Part shown: positions 32,683-41,383 of the stretch, piece after piece
Layout: each line of letters starts with the position of its first letter
Position numbering within the stretch: position 1 is the stretch's first letter
DNA from: Fen-549 sp050011315
Lineage (GTDB): Bacteria; Actinomycetota; Thermoleophilia; Gaiellales; Gaiellaceae
Assembly (NCBI GenBank): GCA_050011315.1
Contig: JBEKJI010000004.1
Span: 124,001 to 188,000 of the forward strand
Direction of reading: 5' to 3'
DNA: 64,000 nt
The notes under the pieces: generated by a model
Told to the model about the DNA's origin: nothing
Seen by the model: only the letters and a program-made list of their open reading frames with translations
Databases searched by the model: none
Program-made: the position numbers and the translations under genes

Positions 32683-35463
32683 TCAGTCGGACTCGGCGGA
32701 GCCGGCGCCGAGACGGGCGGCGAGCTCGCTACGCGAGCGCAGACCGAGCTTCGCGTAGACGCGGGTGAGCGTCGCCTCGACCGTGCGCACGGTGATGAAG
32801 AGCCGGGCGGCGACCTCCTTGTTCGAGAGGCCCTGCGCAACGAGGCGCGCGACCCCTTCCTCGGTGGCCGTCAGCTCGCCTTCGCCGGTTGCAGCGCGAC
32901 CGCTGACCCGCTCCAGCTCGCTCGTTGCCTTGCCGGCCCAGAGCGGCGCCGGCAGGCTCTCGAACAGCGATCGGGCCGCGCTCAGCGACTCGCGGGCGGC
33001 GCGGCGCTGCTTGGTTCGGCGCTCGGCGATGCCGAGGGAAAGCAGGCTGCGCGCCCGCTCGAAGGGCATACCGATCGCCTCGAAGCGAACTGCCGAGTCT
33101 TCCAGCTCGGCGATCGCGCGCTCGTGTTCACCCTTGGCAGAGGCGACCAGGCCGCGGCAGCGGGCGGCGATCGCGTCTCGGTAGGGATGCTCCAGCTTGG
33201 GCGCCATTCGCTCCAGGCGCCGGGTCAATTCCTCGGCCCGCTCGAGAGCGCCCGTCTCGACCAGGCTCTCGACCGCGTCGCCCCAGAGCGGGACGGTGCC
33301 GGGGTCGTTGACGCCGCGGCGCTCCAGCTCGGAGGCGAGCTCGAGGAGCCGATCGGCAGCCGCTTCGACGTCGCCGAGCGAGAGCTCGACGAAGCCGAGC
33401 AGCCAGCGATTGAGCAGCGAGTCGCCCGCGTTGTTGGCCGCCTTTCCAATGCGGATACCCTCGTGGGCGAGCTCCCTTGCTCGCTCCGTCTCGCCGCCGC
33501 TTGCGGCAGCCAGGGCGCAGACGAAGAACCCAAGCCAGGGTTCTGGCGCCTTGGCCTCGATCACCAGCTCACGGGACTTCTCGGCGAGCTCGGCCGCTCG
33601 CTGCCAGTTCCCCGCTCGCCACTCGAGATCGGCGAGATAGGGGAGCATCTGGGCAAGATGGTATTCGTTTCCGCTCGCGCTCAGTCGCTCCCGGATCGGC
33701 TCGAACGCTGCGCGCGCCCGCTCGAGCTCGCCCGTCCACAGATCGTGCAGCCCCATGATGAAGCGCGGCTGGCGCCATGGCGAGTCCGGAAAAGCGCCGT
33801 TCTGGTTGCCCAAGAGCTTGTCGGCTCGAGCCAGCTCATCGCGCGGCGAGAGACCGACATAGATCTCGACACTACCGAGCAGCTTGAGGGCGTAGGCCAG
33901 CACCGCGGAATCGCCCGACTCCTCGGCGTACTCGACCGCTTCCCGCCCGTAGCGAAGAGCCTTCGCGCTCTCGATCTCGTGCGCCGCAAGTTCCGCGAGG
34001 ATGCGTGCAGTCACGCCTGCATCGTCGCGCGCCTCGGGCAGAAGCTCCCTCAGTCTCGCAACTAGCTGTCCGAAATGATGGATCTCCCAGATCGCGAGCA
34101 TCGCGCGGAGCCAGGCCCGCTCGGGGCCGCACGGCGTCCTTGCGATCAACTTCTCGAGTAGCGCACAGGCCGCCTTTTGGTCGCCACAGGACAGAAGACA
34201 CTCGCCCTGCTCGACCCAACGCCTGCGAAGCGCCTCCTCCTCGCCTGCGGGCGTGAGCGAGACGGCATGCGCGTAGAGCTCAGCCGCAACGGCGCCCGCG
34301 CCGCGCTTGCGGGCGCGCTCGGCAGCTTGCTCGAGCAGAGTGGCCACGGATGCGTCCGGCCCCTCGGCGGCAAGGGCTACGTGCTGCGCTCGCTCCTCGG
34401 CGTCTGGAGCCAACTCGGCGAGGCGTGAGTGGAGTTGTCGGCGGCGCTTCGGCGGCGCCAGGCCGTAGATCCCAGAGGCAAAGAGTGGGTGGCAGAAGCG
34501 GATTCGATCGCCGTCGAGCTCGACGACACCGGCCAGGAGCGAATCGTCCAGCGTGGCCTCGGCGCCGGGCAGGGCTTCCTCCAACGTGGAGACGGCCGGT
34601 TGGCGCTGCATCGCCGCCGCGAGCAACACGTCGCGGCTGGGCGCCGGCAGCCTGCGCAGTCGCCGGCGAACGAGCTCCTGGACATTCGCCGGGACGGGCA
34701 GCGGCTCGCCGGGAGCCAGCTCGGCCTTGTGAGCGTCGAGCTCGCGGGCGACCTCGAGCGCGAAGAAGGGGTTGCCACCGGTGAGCTCGTGCACGCGATG
34801 GAGTATCGGCCGGGTGAGAGCGAGGTCGAGCCGCCCGCGGATCAACTTGTGCAGGGCTCCGGAGCTGAGACCGCTCACGGCCAACCGGCGCAGGCGTCCG
34901 GGTGGGAAGGCGCGCTCGAGCTCGAGTGGGACGCTGGCGGATTCCTCCAGCCGCAAAGCGAAAAGGATGCGAAGCCGCGCGTCCTCGAGACGGGGTAGGG
35001 CGTACTCGAGCGCGAGCGCCGAGGCGCGATCGAGCCACTGGATGTCGTCGACTGCAACCAGCAGCGGTCCTCCTTCGGAGAGCAGGCGCAGCAGTCCGAG
35101 CAACGCGACCGAGACGGCGCGGGGCTCCAGGCGCAGGCCCTCGTGCTCCTCCCGGAGAAGCGCGACCGCAAGCGCTCGGCGCTGTGGGCCGGGAAGCTCG
35201 TCGAGCCTGTCCAGGACATCCGAGACGAGATCGGCGAGCGCCCCGTAGGCGAAGTCTTTCTGCGCCCGGCCCGGGCTGGCGACGAGTACCCGATCGCCGC
35301 GCCCACGCCCAAGCTCGACGCCTGCGCGCCAGAGCGTCGTCTTGCCGATCCCGGCCTCGCCCTCGATCAGGAGCGCGCGCAGGGTAGTGTCTCGAAAGAA
35401 GCTCTCGATCGCGGCGAGCTCCTCGTCGCGACCGAAGACATCCGTGAAAGCGGCGGCGGGCAT
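32683..35463 (-). CDS. LAL-type regulator C (AAA ATPase plus LuxR HTH)
   Basis: A 926-residue LAL regulator. Start MPAAAFTDVFGRDEELAAIE aligns with LAL(A), which is why 35463 is preferred to a longer frame, though no clear ribosome binding site is seen. Walker A is GEAGIGKTTLW (about 35-45), Walker B LLVAVDDIQWLD; a helical, TPR-like region rich in Leu, Ala and Arg follows, and the LuxR domain ends the protein (LTATEEGVARLVAQGLSNKE, ARLFITVRTVEATLTRVYAK). Away from both ends it is clearly diverged from LAL(A), but the last 200 coding bases and downstream element are almost the same. Its likely target is the PD40 gene immediately downstream. The inducer is unknown. Confidence 0.92.
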   Translation of the reverse strand: MPAAAFTDVFGRDEELAAIESFFRDTTLRALLIEGEAGIGKTTLWRAGVELGRGRGDRVLVASPGRAQKDFAYGALADLVSDVLDRLDELPGPQRRALAVALLREEHEGLRLEPRAVSVALLGLLRLLSEGGPLLVAVDDIQWLDRASALALEYALPRLEDARLRILFALRLEESASVPLELERAFPPGRLRRLAVSGLSSGALHKLIRGRLDLALTRPILHRVHELTGGNPFFALEVARELDAHKAELAPGEPLPVPANVQELVRRRLRRLPAPSRDVLLAAAMQRQPAVSTLEEALPGAEATLDDSLLAGVVELDGDRIRFCHPLFASGIYGLAPPKRRRQLHSRLAELAPDAEERAQHVALAAEGPDASVATLLEQAAERARKRGAGAVAAELYAHAVSLTPAGEEEALRRRWVEQGECLLSCGDQKAACALLEKLIARTPCGPERAWLRAMLAIWEIHHFGQLVARLRELLPEARDDAGVTARILAELAAHEIESAKALRYGREAVEYAEESGDSAVLAYALKLLGSVEIYVGLSPRDELARADKLLGNQNGAFPDSPWRQPRFIMGLHDLWTGELERARAAFEPIRERLSASGNEYHLAQMLPYLADLEWRAGNWQRAAELAEKSRELVIEAKAPEPWLGFFVCALAAASGGETERARELAHEGIRIGKAANNAGDSLLNRWLLGFVELSLGDVEAAADRLLELASELERRGVNDPGTVPLWGDAVESLVETGALERAEELTRRLERMAPKLEHPYRDAIAARCRGLVASAKGEHERAIAELEDSAVRFEAIGMPFERARSLLSLGIAERRTKQRRAARESLSAARSLFESLPAPLWAGKATSELERVSGRAATGEGELTATEEGVARLVAQGLSNKEVAARLFITVRTVEATLTRVYAKLGLRSRSELAARLGAGSAESD

Positions 35464-35572
35464 GGCTGTTATGGGCGATTGCCTTCGGACGAGCGTACGC
35501 CGGACGTCGGGGATCGACAAGCAGTCGCGGCGCCCGTCCGAGCCCGTGTAGCGTCGGCTTACGCGAAACCGG

Positions 35573-36844
35573 CTAATCCGGGGCGCCCGGGATCGGGAAG
35601 GCGCGCGTCAGCTCCAGCACCTCGCCGGCGATCCGCTCGATCTCACTCTCGTCCTCGCGCTTCGCGGCCTCGACTCCCTCGTCGATCCAGCGGGCGATCT
35701 CGAGCATCTCTCGCTCCTTCATGCCGCGCGTTGTAACGGCCGGGGTGCCGAAGCGGATGCCCGAGGGATCGAAGGGCTTGCGCTGGTCGAAGGGGACGGT
35801 GTTGCGGTTGGCGGTTATGCGCGCCCGGTCGAGCGCCTTGGCGACGGGCTTGCCGGGGATATCTTTCGAGCTCAGGTCGACGAGGATCAGGTGGTTGTCG
35901 GTGCCGCCCGAGACGAGATCGAAGCCTCGTTCGGCAAGCGCCTCCGCAAGCGCCTTGGCGTTTGCGACGATCTGAGCGGCGTAGGCCGCGAAATCGGGCC
36001 GGCCGGCCTCTTCGAGCGCGACCGCGATCGCCGCGGTGGTGTTGTCGTGCGGACCCCCCTGTAAGCCCGGAAAGACGGCCTTGTCGAGCGCTGCGGCGTG
36101 CTCCTCGGCGCACATCAGCATCGCCCCGCGCGGGCCGCGCAGCGTCTTGTGCGTCGTGGTCGAGAGCACCTGCGCGTAGCCGACCGGGGAGGGATGGACG
36201 CCGCCGGCGATCAGACCGGCGATGTGGGCGATGTCGGCGGCGAGAATCGCCCCGACCTCGTTTGCGATCTCGGCAAAGCCAGGAAAGTCGATCGTGCGCG
36301 GGATCGCAGTGCCGCCGCAGAAGATCAGCTTCGGCCGCTCCCGTAGCGCCAGCTCGCGGACTTCGTCGAGGTCGGCGCGCCCGGTCTCGCGGCGCACTCC
36401 GTACTGAACCGAGCGGAACCACTTTCCCGTCGCCGAGACGCCCCAGCCGTGGGTGAGATGGCCGCCCATAGGCAGCGCCATCCCCATCATGGTGTCGCCG
36501 GGCTCGAGGAAGGCCATGTAGACGGCGAGGTTGGCCGGCGAGCCCGAATAGGGCTGAACGTTCGCGTGCTCGACGCCGAACAGGTTCTTTGCCCGCTCGA
36601 TCGCGAGCGGCTCCAGCTCATCCACGATCTGCTGACCCTCGTAGTAACGGCGCCCCGAGTAGCCCTCGGAGTACTTGTTGGTGAAGACGCTCCCAAGCGC
36701 GGCCAGCACCGCGCGCGAGACGTAGTTCTCGGACGGAATCAGGCAAATCGTCTGCGACTGCCGCTCGAACTCCCGCTCGATCAGACCTGCGACCGCCGGA
36801 TCTACCTGGCGAATAGTCGGCTCGACGAATATCTGCGCGCTCAT
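35573..36844 (-). CDS. glyA: Serine hydroxymethyltransferase
   Basis: A 423-residue PLP enzyme interconverting serine and glycine with tetrahydrofolate, the main supply of one-carbon units. Family landmarks are all present: LIPSENYVSRAVLAALGS, the YYEGQQIVDELE segment, AYMAFLEPGDTMMGM, SPVGYAQVLSTTTHKTLRGP with the PLP-binding Lys, and the C-terminal SGIRFGTPAVTTRGMKE. The ATG at 36844 has AAAGGGG five bases upstream; a GTG two codons earlier is less likely. The leader contains a ZTP riboswitch, linking expression to folate shortage. It follows a LysR-family gene in the same orientation. Confidence 0.96.
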   Translation of the reverse strand: MSAQIFVEPTIRQVDPAVAGLIEREFERQSQTICLIPSENYVSRAVLAALGSVFTNKYSEGYSGRRYYEGQQIVDELEPLAIERAKNLFGVEHANVQPYSGSPANLAVYMAFLEPGDTMMGMALPMGGHLTHGWGVSATGKWFRSVQYGVRRETGRADLDEVRELALRERPKLIFCGGTAIPRTIDFPGFAEIANEVGAILAADIAHIAGLIAGGVHPSPVGYAQVLSTTTHKTLRGPRGAMLMCAEEHAAALDKAVFPGLQGGPHDNTTAAIAVALEEAGRPDFAAYAAQIVANAKALAEALAERGFDLVSGGTDNHLILVDLSSKDIPGKPVAKALDRARITANRNTVPFDQRKPFDPSGIRFGTPAVTTRGMKEREMLEIARWIDEGVEAAKREDESEIERIAGEVLELTRAFPIPGAPD

Positions 36845-36867
36845 GGGCACCCCTTTGTCTCGACCTT

Positions 36868-36948
36868 GGTGCCCAGGCGCGCGGCTTCTACTCGGCTACC
36901 GCTCCCCGGTGGTGCTCCACCTTCCCGCGCCAGTCGCGGTAGCCCGGT
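36868..36948 (-). promoter_or_regulatory. ZTP (pfl) riboswitch upstream of glyA
   Basis: The minus-strand leader of glyA carries the pfl-motif landmarks: GACTGGCGC, then GGTGGAGCACCACCGGGGAG, a variable stem, and GCGCCTGGGCA near 36870-36878. These match the two conserved halves of the ZTP aptamer, which senses the purine intermediate ZTP/ZMP when 10-formyl-tetrahydrofolate is short and turns on folate and purine genes, glyA being a classic target. The aptamer ends about 25 bases before the start codon, so control of ribosome access is plausible. Confidence 0.85.
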
Positions 36949-36961
36949 CAGTGTAGCGCGA

Positions 36962-37867
36962 CTAGTTCGCCGACTCCTCCAGCTGCCCCAGCTCGAGCTC
37001 GCGCGCCAGCTCGAGCAGGATGCGCGCCCCCGGCCCGGGCGGATCGACAACCAGCGCTCGAACGCGGCGGATCGGTACGGGCGGTGCGAGTGGCTTCAGA
37101 ACGAGATCTTCGCGCAGCGCCGCCGAGGCCCAGGGCGAGGAGAGCGAGACGCCGAGACCGGCTGCGACCAGACTCTGGGTCGCAAGCGGGTCGTCTGTCT
37201 CGAAAACGACGTTCGGGTCGAAGCCGGCGGCCAGGCAGGCGTTGACGATGATCGACGAGGTCGGATCGGGCGCACCGACTATCCAGGCTTCGTTGGCCAG
37301 GTCGGGAAGGTTAACCCTCGACTCGAGGGCGAGCCTATGCGTCCGGGGCAGCATCGCGAGCATCGGCTCCTCCCCCATCTCGACGATCTCGATCCCGGCC
37401 AACCTCTGCGCGAGCTCGGGACGGGCAAAGACGAGCGCGAAGTCGATCTCGGCGCCGCGCAGAAGGGAGAGCGCCTCGTCGTGGCCACAGCGTTTGAGTG
37501 TTATCTCGGCCTCGGGAACCCGCTCGCGCAAGCCGTGCACGAGCTCGGGGATCATGCCGATGAAGGCGCTCGGAAAACCGCCGATGCCGACGGCCAGGCG
37601 CGATCCTCCAGATAGCTCGGTGAGTGAGGTCTCGAGCTGCAGCAGTTGGCCCCGGATCACCTCGGCGTGCTCGACAACGAGGCGCCCGGCTGCGGTCAGG
37701 CTCACACCCTGGCGGCTGCGCACGACCAGCGGCATCCCGACCTCGCGCTCGAGCTGGGCAACCTGTCTGGAAACGGCCGGTTGAGTGAAGTGAAGAGCGG
37801 TCGCGGCGGCCGAGAAGGAGCCGCGTTCACCCACCTCTCTGAGCGTTTCGACGAAGCGCAGATTCAT
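36962..37867 (-). CDS. LysR-family transcriptional regulator
   Basis: A 301-residue LysR regulator. Helix-turn-helix at about 17-60 (GSFSAAATALHFTQPAVSRQ, then VAQLEREVGMPLVVRS), followed by a type 2 periplasmic-binding-like effector domain from about 90 (LAVGIGGFPSAFIGMIPELV). The effector is unknown. It is divergent from a frameshifted aldo/keto reductase gene, with a 118-bp AT-rich gap holding a 13-bp perfect palindrome, the usual arrangement for a LysR protein and its target. It may also read through towards glyA, but the riboswitch occupies that gap. Confidence 0.92.
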   Translation of the reverse strand: MNLRFVETLREVGERGSFSAAATALHFTQPAVSRQVAQLEREVGMPLVVRSRQGVSLTAAGRLVVEHAEVIRGQLLQLETSLTELSGGSRLAVGIGGFPSAFIGMIPELVHGLRERVPEAEITLKRCGHDEALSLLRGAEIDFALVFARPELAQRLAGIEIVEMGEEPMLAMLPRTHRLALESRVNLPDLANEAWIVGAPDPTSSIIVNACLAAGFDPNVVFETDDPLATQSLVAAGLGVSLSSPWASAALREDLVLKPLAPPVPIRRVRALVVDPPGPGARILLELARELELGQLEESAN

Positions 37868-37924
37868 GGGTTTTCCAGGGTTTATTACTTTTCCTTTGGT
37901 ATTTTAAGCTAATTCGTACTTGCG

Positions 37925-37937
37925 GTCATACTATGAC
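37925..37937. promoter_or_regulatory. Palindrome in the LysR/AKR divergent region
   Basis: GTCATACTATGAC is a perfect palindrome around a central C, 48 bp before the AKR start and 58 bp before the LysR start. The surrounding gap is the most AT-rich in this neighbourhood. It is a candidate operator; it is not a clear T-N11-A LysR box by itself. Confidence 0.45.
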
Positions 37938-37985
37938 TCAGCCAGACTCGCTCTGTCAACAACAGATTGCGCAGGAGGAAGATCG

Positions 37986-38988
37986 ATGCAGAACCCGGTT
38001 GGAACAACGAGACGCACACTTGGACGCTCCGGCATCGGGGTCAGCGCAATGGGACTTGGCTGCTGGGCAATCGGCGGTGTCTGGAACTGGGGGGAGACCC
38101 CGGTCGGCTGGGGCGAGGTCGACGACGAAGAGTCGATCAGGGCCATCCGCAGCGCGATCGACCTCGGCGTCGACTTCTTCGACACAGCCGACGTATACGG
38201 CTGCGGTCACAGCGAGCGTGTGCTCGGCAAGGCGATCGCCGACCGGAAGGACGACGTCGTCATTGCTACCAAGTTCGGTAACGTCTTCGACGAGGAGAAG
38301 CGCGTCTGGACGGGCGAGGACGTCTTGCCGGCGCACATCCGCGAGGCCTGCCAGGCGTCGCTCCAGACGACTCGGCCTCGATCGGATCGACCTCTACCAG
38401 CTACACATCTGGTCGCTGCCGCAAGCGCAGGCGGAAGAAGTCGCCGAGACCCTCGAGGAGCTCGTCGCCGAGGGCCTGATCCGGGCCTACGGCTGGAGCA
38501 CGGACGACCTTCCCTGTGCCCGCCTGTACGCGGCCAAGGCCGGCTGCAGCGCCATCCAGATGGATCTCAACGTCTTCAAAGATGCCTCCGAGCTGCTTGC
38601 GATCTGCGACGAGCACGACCTCGCCAGTGTCAACCGCGCTCCGCTCGCCATGGGCATACTCAGCGGCAAGTTCGGCCTCGACTCGAAGTTGCCGGAGAAC
38701 GACGTGCGCGGCCAGCTCGGCCCGGAATGGGTCCAGTTCTTCAAAGACGGCCGTCCGGCGCCGGAGCTTCTCGAGAAGGTGGACGCGCTGCGCGAGGTTT
38801 TGACCTCCGGCGGACGCACGCTCGTGCAGGGCGCCCTGGCCTGGATCTGGGGCCGCAGCGGGCGCACGATCCCTATTCCCGGCTTCAAGAGCGTCAAGCA
38901 AGCCGAGGAGAATGCCCGCGCACTGGAGTTCGGGCCGCTTGGCCCCGCCGAGATGCGCCAGGTCTCGGAGATTCTCGGCTCTCACTGA
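37986..38988 (+). pseudogene. Aldo/keto reductase, frameshifted
   Basis: A full-length aldo/keto reductase broken by one extra base. Frame 1 starts at ATG 37986 (AGGAGG upstream) with RRTLGRSGIGVSAMGLGCWA, catalytic Asp and Tyr in FFDTADVYG and Lys in IATKFG. At about 38370 an extra A after CTCCAGACG shifts to the next frame, which continues LGLDRIDLYQLHI with the catalytic His through to SEILGSH. Comparison with the downstream paralogue (SLRRLGTDRID) locates the lesion to a few bases. All else is intact, so it is either a very recent pseudogene or a sequencing error. Substrate unknown. Confidence 0.85.
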
Positions 38989-39028
38989 TATAAATCCCTG
39001 GAATATCAAAGAAACGGAGGCGAACAAC

Positions 39029-40021
39029 GTGACGATGACGCGAACGCTCGGACGCTCCGGCATTGAGGTCAGCGCGATGGGCCTTGGCTGCTGGGCGATC
39101 GGGGGCCCGGTGGTCTGGGAAGACGGCAGGACGATGGGCTGGGGTCAGATCGACGACAACGACTCGATCGCGGCGATCCGCCGCGGCCTCGACAGCGGCG
39201 TGACGTTTTTCGACACGGCAGATTCCTACGGCGCCGGGCACAGCGAGCGCATCCTCGGCCAGGCGCTCGGCAAGGATCGCGATCGGGTCGTCATCGCGAC
39301 CAAGTTCGGCTGGACGTTCGACGACGATGGCAGCCGCCGCTCGCACGGACCGAGCGCCGCGCCGGAGTACGTCCGTAGCGCCTGCGAAGCCTCGCTGCGC
39401 CGGCTCGGCACCGACCGCATCGACCTCTACCAGCTCCACATCGGCGATCTCGACCTGACCGCGGCCGATGCGGTCGCAGAGGTGCTGGACGAGCTTCTGA
39501 GCAAGGGCCTGATTCGCGCCTACTGCTGGAGCACCGACGACGTTCCGCGCGGCGAGCGCTGGCTGGGGCGGCCGGGCTACACGGCGATTCAGCACAACCT
39601 GAACGTGTTCGAGGACAGCCCGGCGATGCTCGATTTGTGCGAGCGCGAGAACCTCGCCAGCATCAACCGAAACCCGCTCGCGATGGGCTTTTTGAGCGGG
39701 AAGTACACGAAGAACACTCGCATCACCTCCGACGACGACTTCCGCGCTTCGGGAATCGAATGGGTGGCCGTCTTCGACGAGAACGGCGCCCCGCGCGCCG
39801 AGTGGCTGGCCAAGCTCGACGCGATACGCGAGATCCTGAGCTCGAACGGGCGCACGCTCGTACAGGGCGCCCTGGCCTGGATCTGGGCCCGCAGCGGCCA
39901 GACCGTCCCGATCCCGGGCATCAAGACGGCTGCCCAGGCCGAGGAGAACGCCGGCGCCATGCAGCACGGCCCGCTCACGGCCGAGCAGGTCGCCGAGATC
40001 GATAGCATCCTCGGACGCTGA
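39029..40021 (+). CDS. Aldo/keto reductase
   Basis: A 330-residue NAD(P)H-dependent aldo/keto reductase. The catalytic tetrad is visible: Asp and Tyr in FFDTADSYGAGHSER, Lys in VVIATKFGWTF and His in DLYQLHIGDL. The cofactor site near the end is PGIKTAAQAEENAGAM. It is most like the IolS/YajO/'predicted oxidoreductase' branch, which reduces aldehydes or ketones; the substrate is unknown. GGAGG lies eight bases before the GTG at 39029. It is 40 bp after a frameshifted paralogue, so the pair arose by duplication and probably shares the LysR-controlled promoter. Confidence 0.93.
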   Translation: MTMTRTLGRSGIEVSAMGLGCWAIGGPVVWEDGRTMGWGQIDDNDSIAAIRRGLDSGVTFFDTADSYGAGHSERILGQALGKDRDRVVIATKFGWTFDDDGSRRSHGPSAAPEYVRSACEASLRRLGTDRIDLYQLHIGDLDLTAADAVAEVLDELLSKGLIRAYCWSTDDVPRGERWLGRPGYTAIQHNLNVFEDSPAMLDLCERENLASINRNPLAMGFLSGKYTKNTRITSDDDFRASGIEWVAVFDENGAPRAEWLAKLDAIREILSSNGRTLVQGALAWIWARSGQTVPIPGIKTAAQAEENAGAMQHGPLTAEQVAEIDSILGR

Positions 40022-40102
40022 ACACCGCCCCAGGAATCGAGAGCCGGTTCGGGAACGAGTCCCGGCCGATTCTCACCCTCCGCCGTGAGAAAGGAAGCGA
40101 AC

Positions 40103-40693
40103 GTGACCGACCAAAATTCCGGCTCTGAGCAGGGGTATTCCTGCGCCGAGCAGTGGCGGAAGCTACTCGACTGGCTCGACTTCTGGTTCCAGCCCGAGAA
40201 GGCGGAGATGCACGGTTTCGATCCGGGCGAGCGCGAGCTGTTCGACGCCCTCGCTCCGGCCTGGCTCGCCGCCGAGGCGGGCGCGGGCAAGATTGAGGTG
40301 CTCGAGTCGACAAGCGAGCGCTTCGGGCGCGAGCGCGTCCTCGCCCTGCTCGGGAAGCTGTGCGCGAACGAGACCCGTGCCTACTGGACCGAGCTGGCTC
40401 GTCAAGAGGGCAACTCGCTCGACGATCTCGTGCGCCTGCTCTGGGAGCCGCTGCCCGAGCTCGGTTTCGAGTTCAGCTCCGAGCCCCGTCCTAACGGCCT
40501 CCAGTTCTGCGTTACACGCTGCCCGCACGTTGAGCTCGCCGCCCGTTTGAACGCCGCAGACTGGCTCTACGCCTTCGTCTGCGCGACAGATCCGCACACC
40601 GCCGCCTCCTTCGATCCGCCGATCCGTTTCGAGCGCACGAAAACGCTGATGCAGGGCGACGACTGCTGTGATCACGCGTATTTCGCGGATTGA
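40103..40693 (+). CDS. L-2-amino-thiazoline-4-carboxylic acid hydrolase family protein
   Basis: A 196-residue soluble protein of the ATC-hydrolase-like family. Diagnostic features are GLQFCVTRCPHVELA and the C-terminal FERTKTLMQGDDCCDHAYF, with Cys and Asp residues typical of the family. The founding enzyme opens the thiazoline ring in bacterial L-cysteine production, but most relatives are uncharacterised, so the function is tentative. AAAGGA lies seven bases before the GTG at 40103, which is preferred over an upstream GTG. It is 81 bp after the aldo/keto reductase and probably shares its transcript. Confidence 0.78.
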   Translation: MTDQNSGSEQGYSCAEQWRKLLDWLDFWFQPEKAEMHGFDPGERELFDALAPAWLAAEAGAGKIEVLESTSERFGRERVLALLGKLCANETRAYWTELARQEGNSLDDLVRLLWEPLPELGFEFSSEPRPNGLQFCVTRCPHVELAARLNAADWLYAFVCATDPHTAASFDPPIRFERTKTLMQGDDCCDHAYFAD

Positions 40694-40987
40694 GAGCCGA
40701 GTTCGAACGAAGTCCTGACGCCCGGCTCGAGTTCGGGTGCTGCTTTGGTGCGAAACCGGCACATTTGCGGGCGTTTTTCGTTGATACCGTGTTACGCCCC
40801 GTGGGTGGGTGGGGGGAGGAGAGGTGGGTCCCGCCGCTTTCGGAACACTTGAGCGCGTCTCGTACTCACCGATCACGCCCAGTCCGCGGATCTTCAACCC
40901 GCTATGCGCTCCGGGGAGGAGAGGTGTGTCCCGCCGCTTGATACGCCTTTTACGGGCGGCTGAACGCGAAGCGGCGCCTAGAACCGC
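40694..40987. other. Intergenic region with 100-bp spaced repeats
   Basis: No gene was found. The gap holds two nearly identical 27-bp direct repeats (GGGGAGGAGAGGTG, then T or G, then GTCCCGCCGCTT) at 40813-40839 and 40913-40939, exactly 100 bp apart, and between them a copy of module Y of the dispersed repeat. Confidence 0.6.
40813..40939. repeat. 27-bp direct repeats flanking a partial mosaic repeat
   Basis: GGGGAGGAGAGGTGGGTCCC (from 40813) and GGGGAGGAGAGGTGTGTCCC (from 40913) both continue GCCGCTT. Between them, 40851-40903 is module Y read on the minus strand (ATCCGCGGACTGGGCGTGAT). This looks like a repeat unit inserted beside, or copied with, a duplicated flank. Confidence 0.6.
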
Positions 40988-41383
40988 TCAGGCCGGCTCG
41001 ATCAGCCGCACACTCGGGAACGACTCGAGCGAGCGGTAGAAAGAGGCGACGGCCCCCACCCCGCTCCTCTCGGCGCTGGCGGCCAGGTAAGAAGTTACGA
41101 AGTCGAGTCTCTCCCTCTCGTAGAGCTCGAGAGATCGCAGGAGCAGCGTCTCGTCGAGGACGACGATAGCGGGGAAGGCGATGACGGCGCGCGCCAGCTC
41201 GGCGACACGCGGGCGCTCGAGCTCGTAGGCCGACTCGAGCGCGTAAACGAGCTCGGCGACGACGAGGTCGGGAAGCAGTAACTCCTCGGCACGGGCGAGA
41301 AACGCGGTCGCCCGGCGCCCCTGCTCGGGCGGATCGGCCGTCAGGTGGCGAACGAGCACGTTGGTGTCGAGGACTGCCTTCAC
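40988..41383 (-). CDS. PIN-domain toxin (VapC-type)
   Basis: A 131-residue PIN-domain RNase toxin. Acidic active-site residues are visible: Asp in KAVLDTNVLVRHL, Glu in LVVAELVYALES, and Asp in RLDFVTSYLAA near the end. PIN toxins cleave RNA, often tRNA or rRNA, using Mg or Mn. The start is GTG at 41383, overlapping the antitoxin's TGA (GTGA), as is usual for VapBC pairs and better than a longer upstream start. The length is normal for the family. Confidence 0.9.
   Translation of the reverse strand: MKAVLDTNVLVRHLTADPPEQGRRATAFLARAEELLLPDLVVAELVYALESAYELERPRVAELARAVIAFPAIVVLDETLLLRSLELYERERLDFVTSYLAASAERSGVGAVASFYRSLESFPSVRLIEPA

Noticed and set aside
37986..38988. Programmed frameshifting in the first aldo/keto reductase
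   Set aside because: There is no slippery heptamer or downstream structure at about 38370, and aldo/keto reductases are not known to use it; a mutation or sequencing error is simpler.
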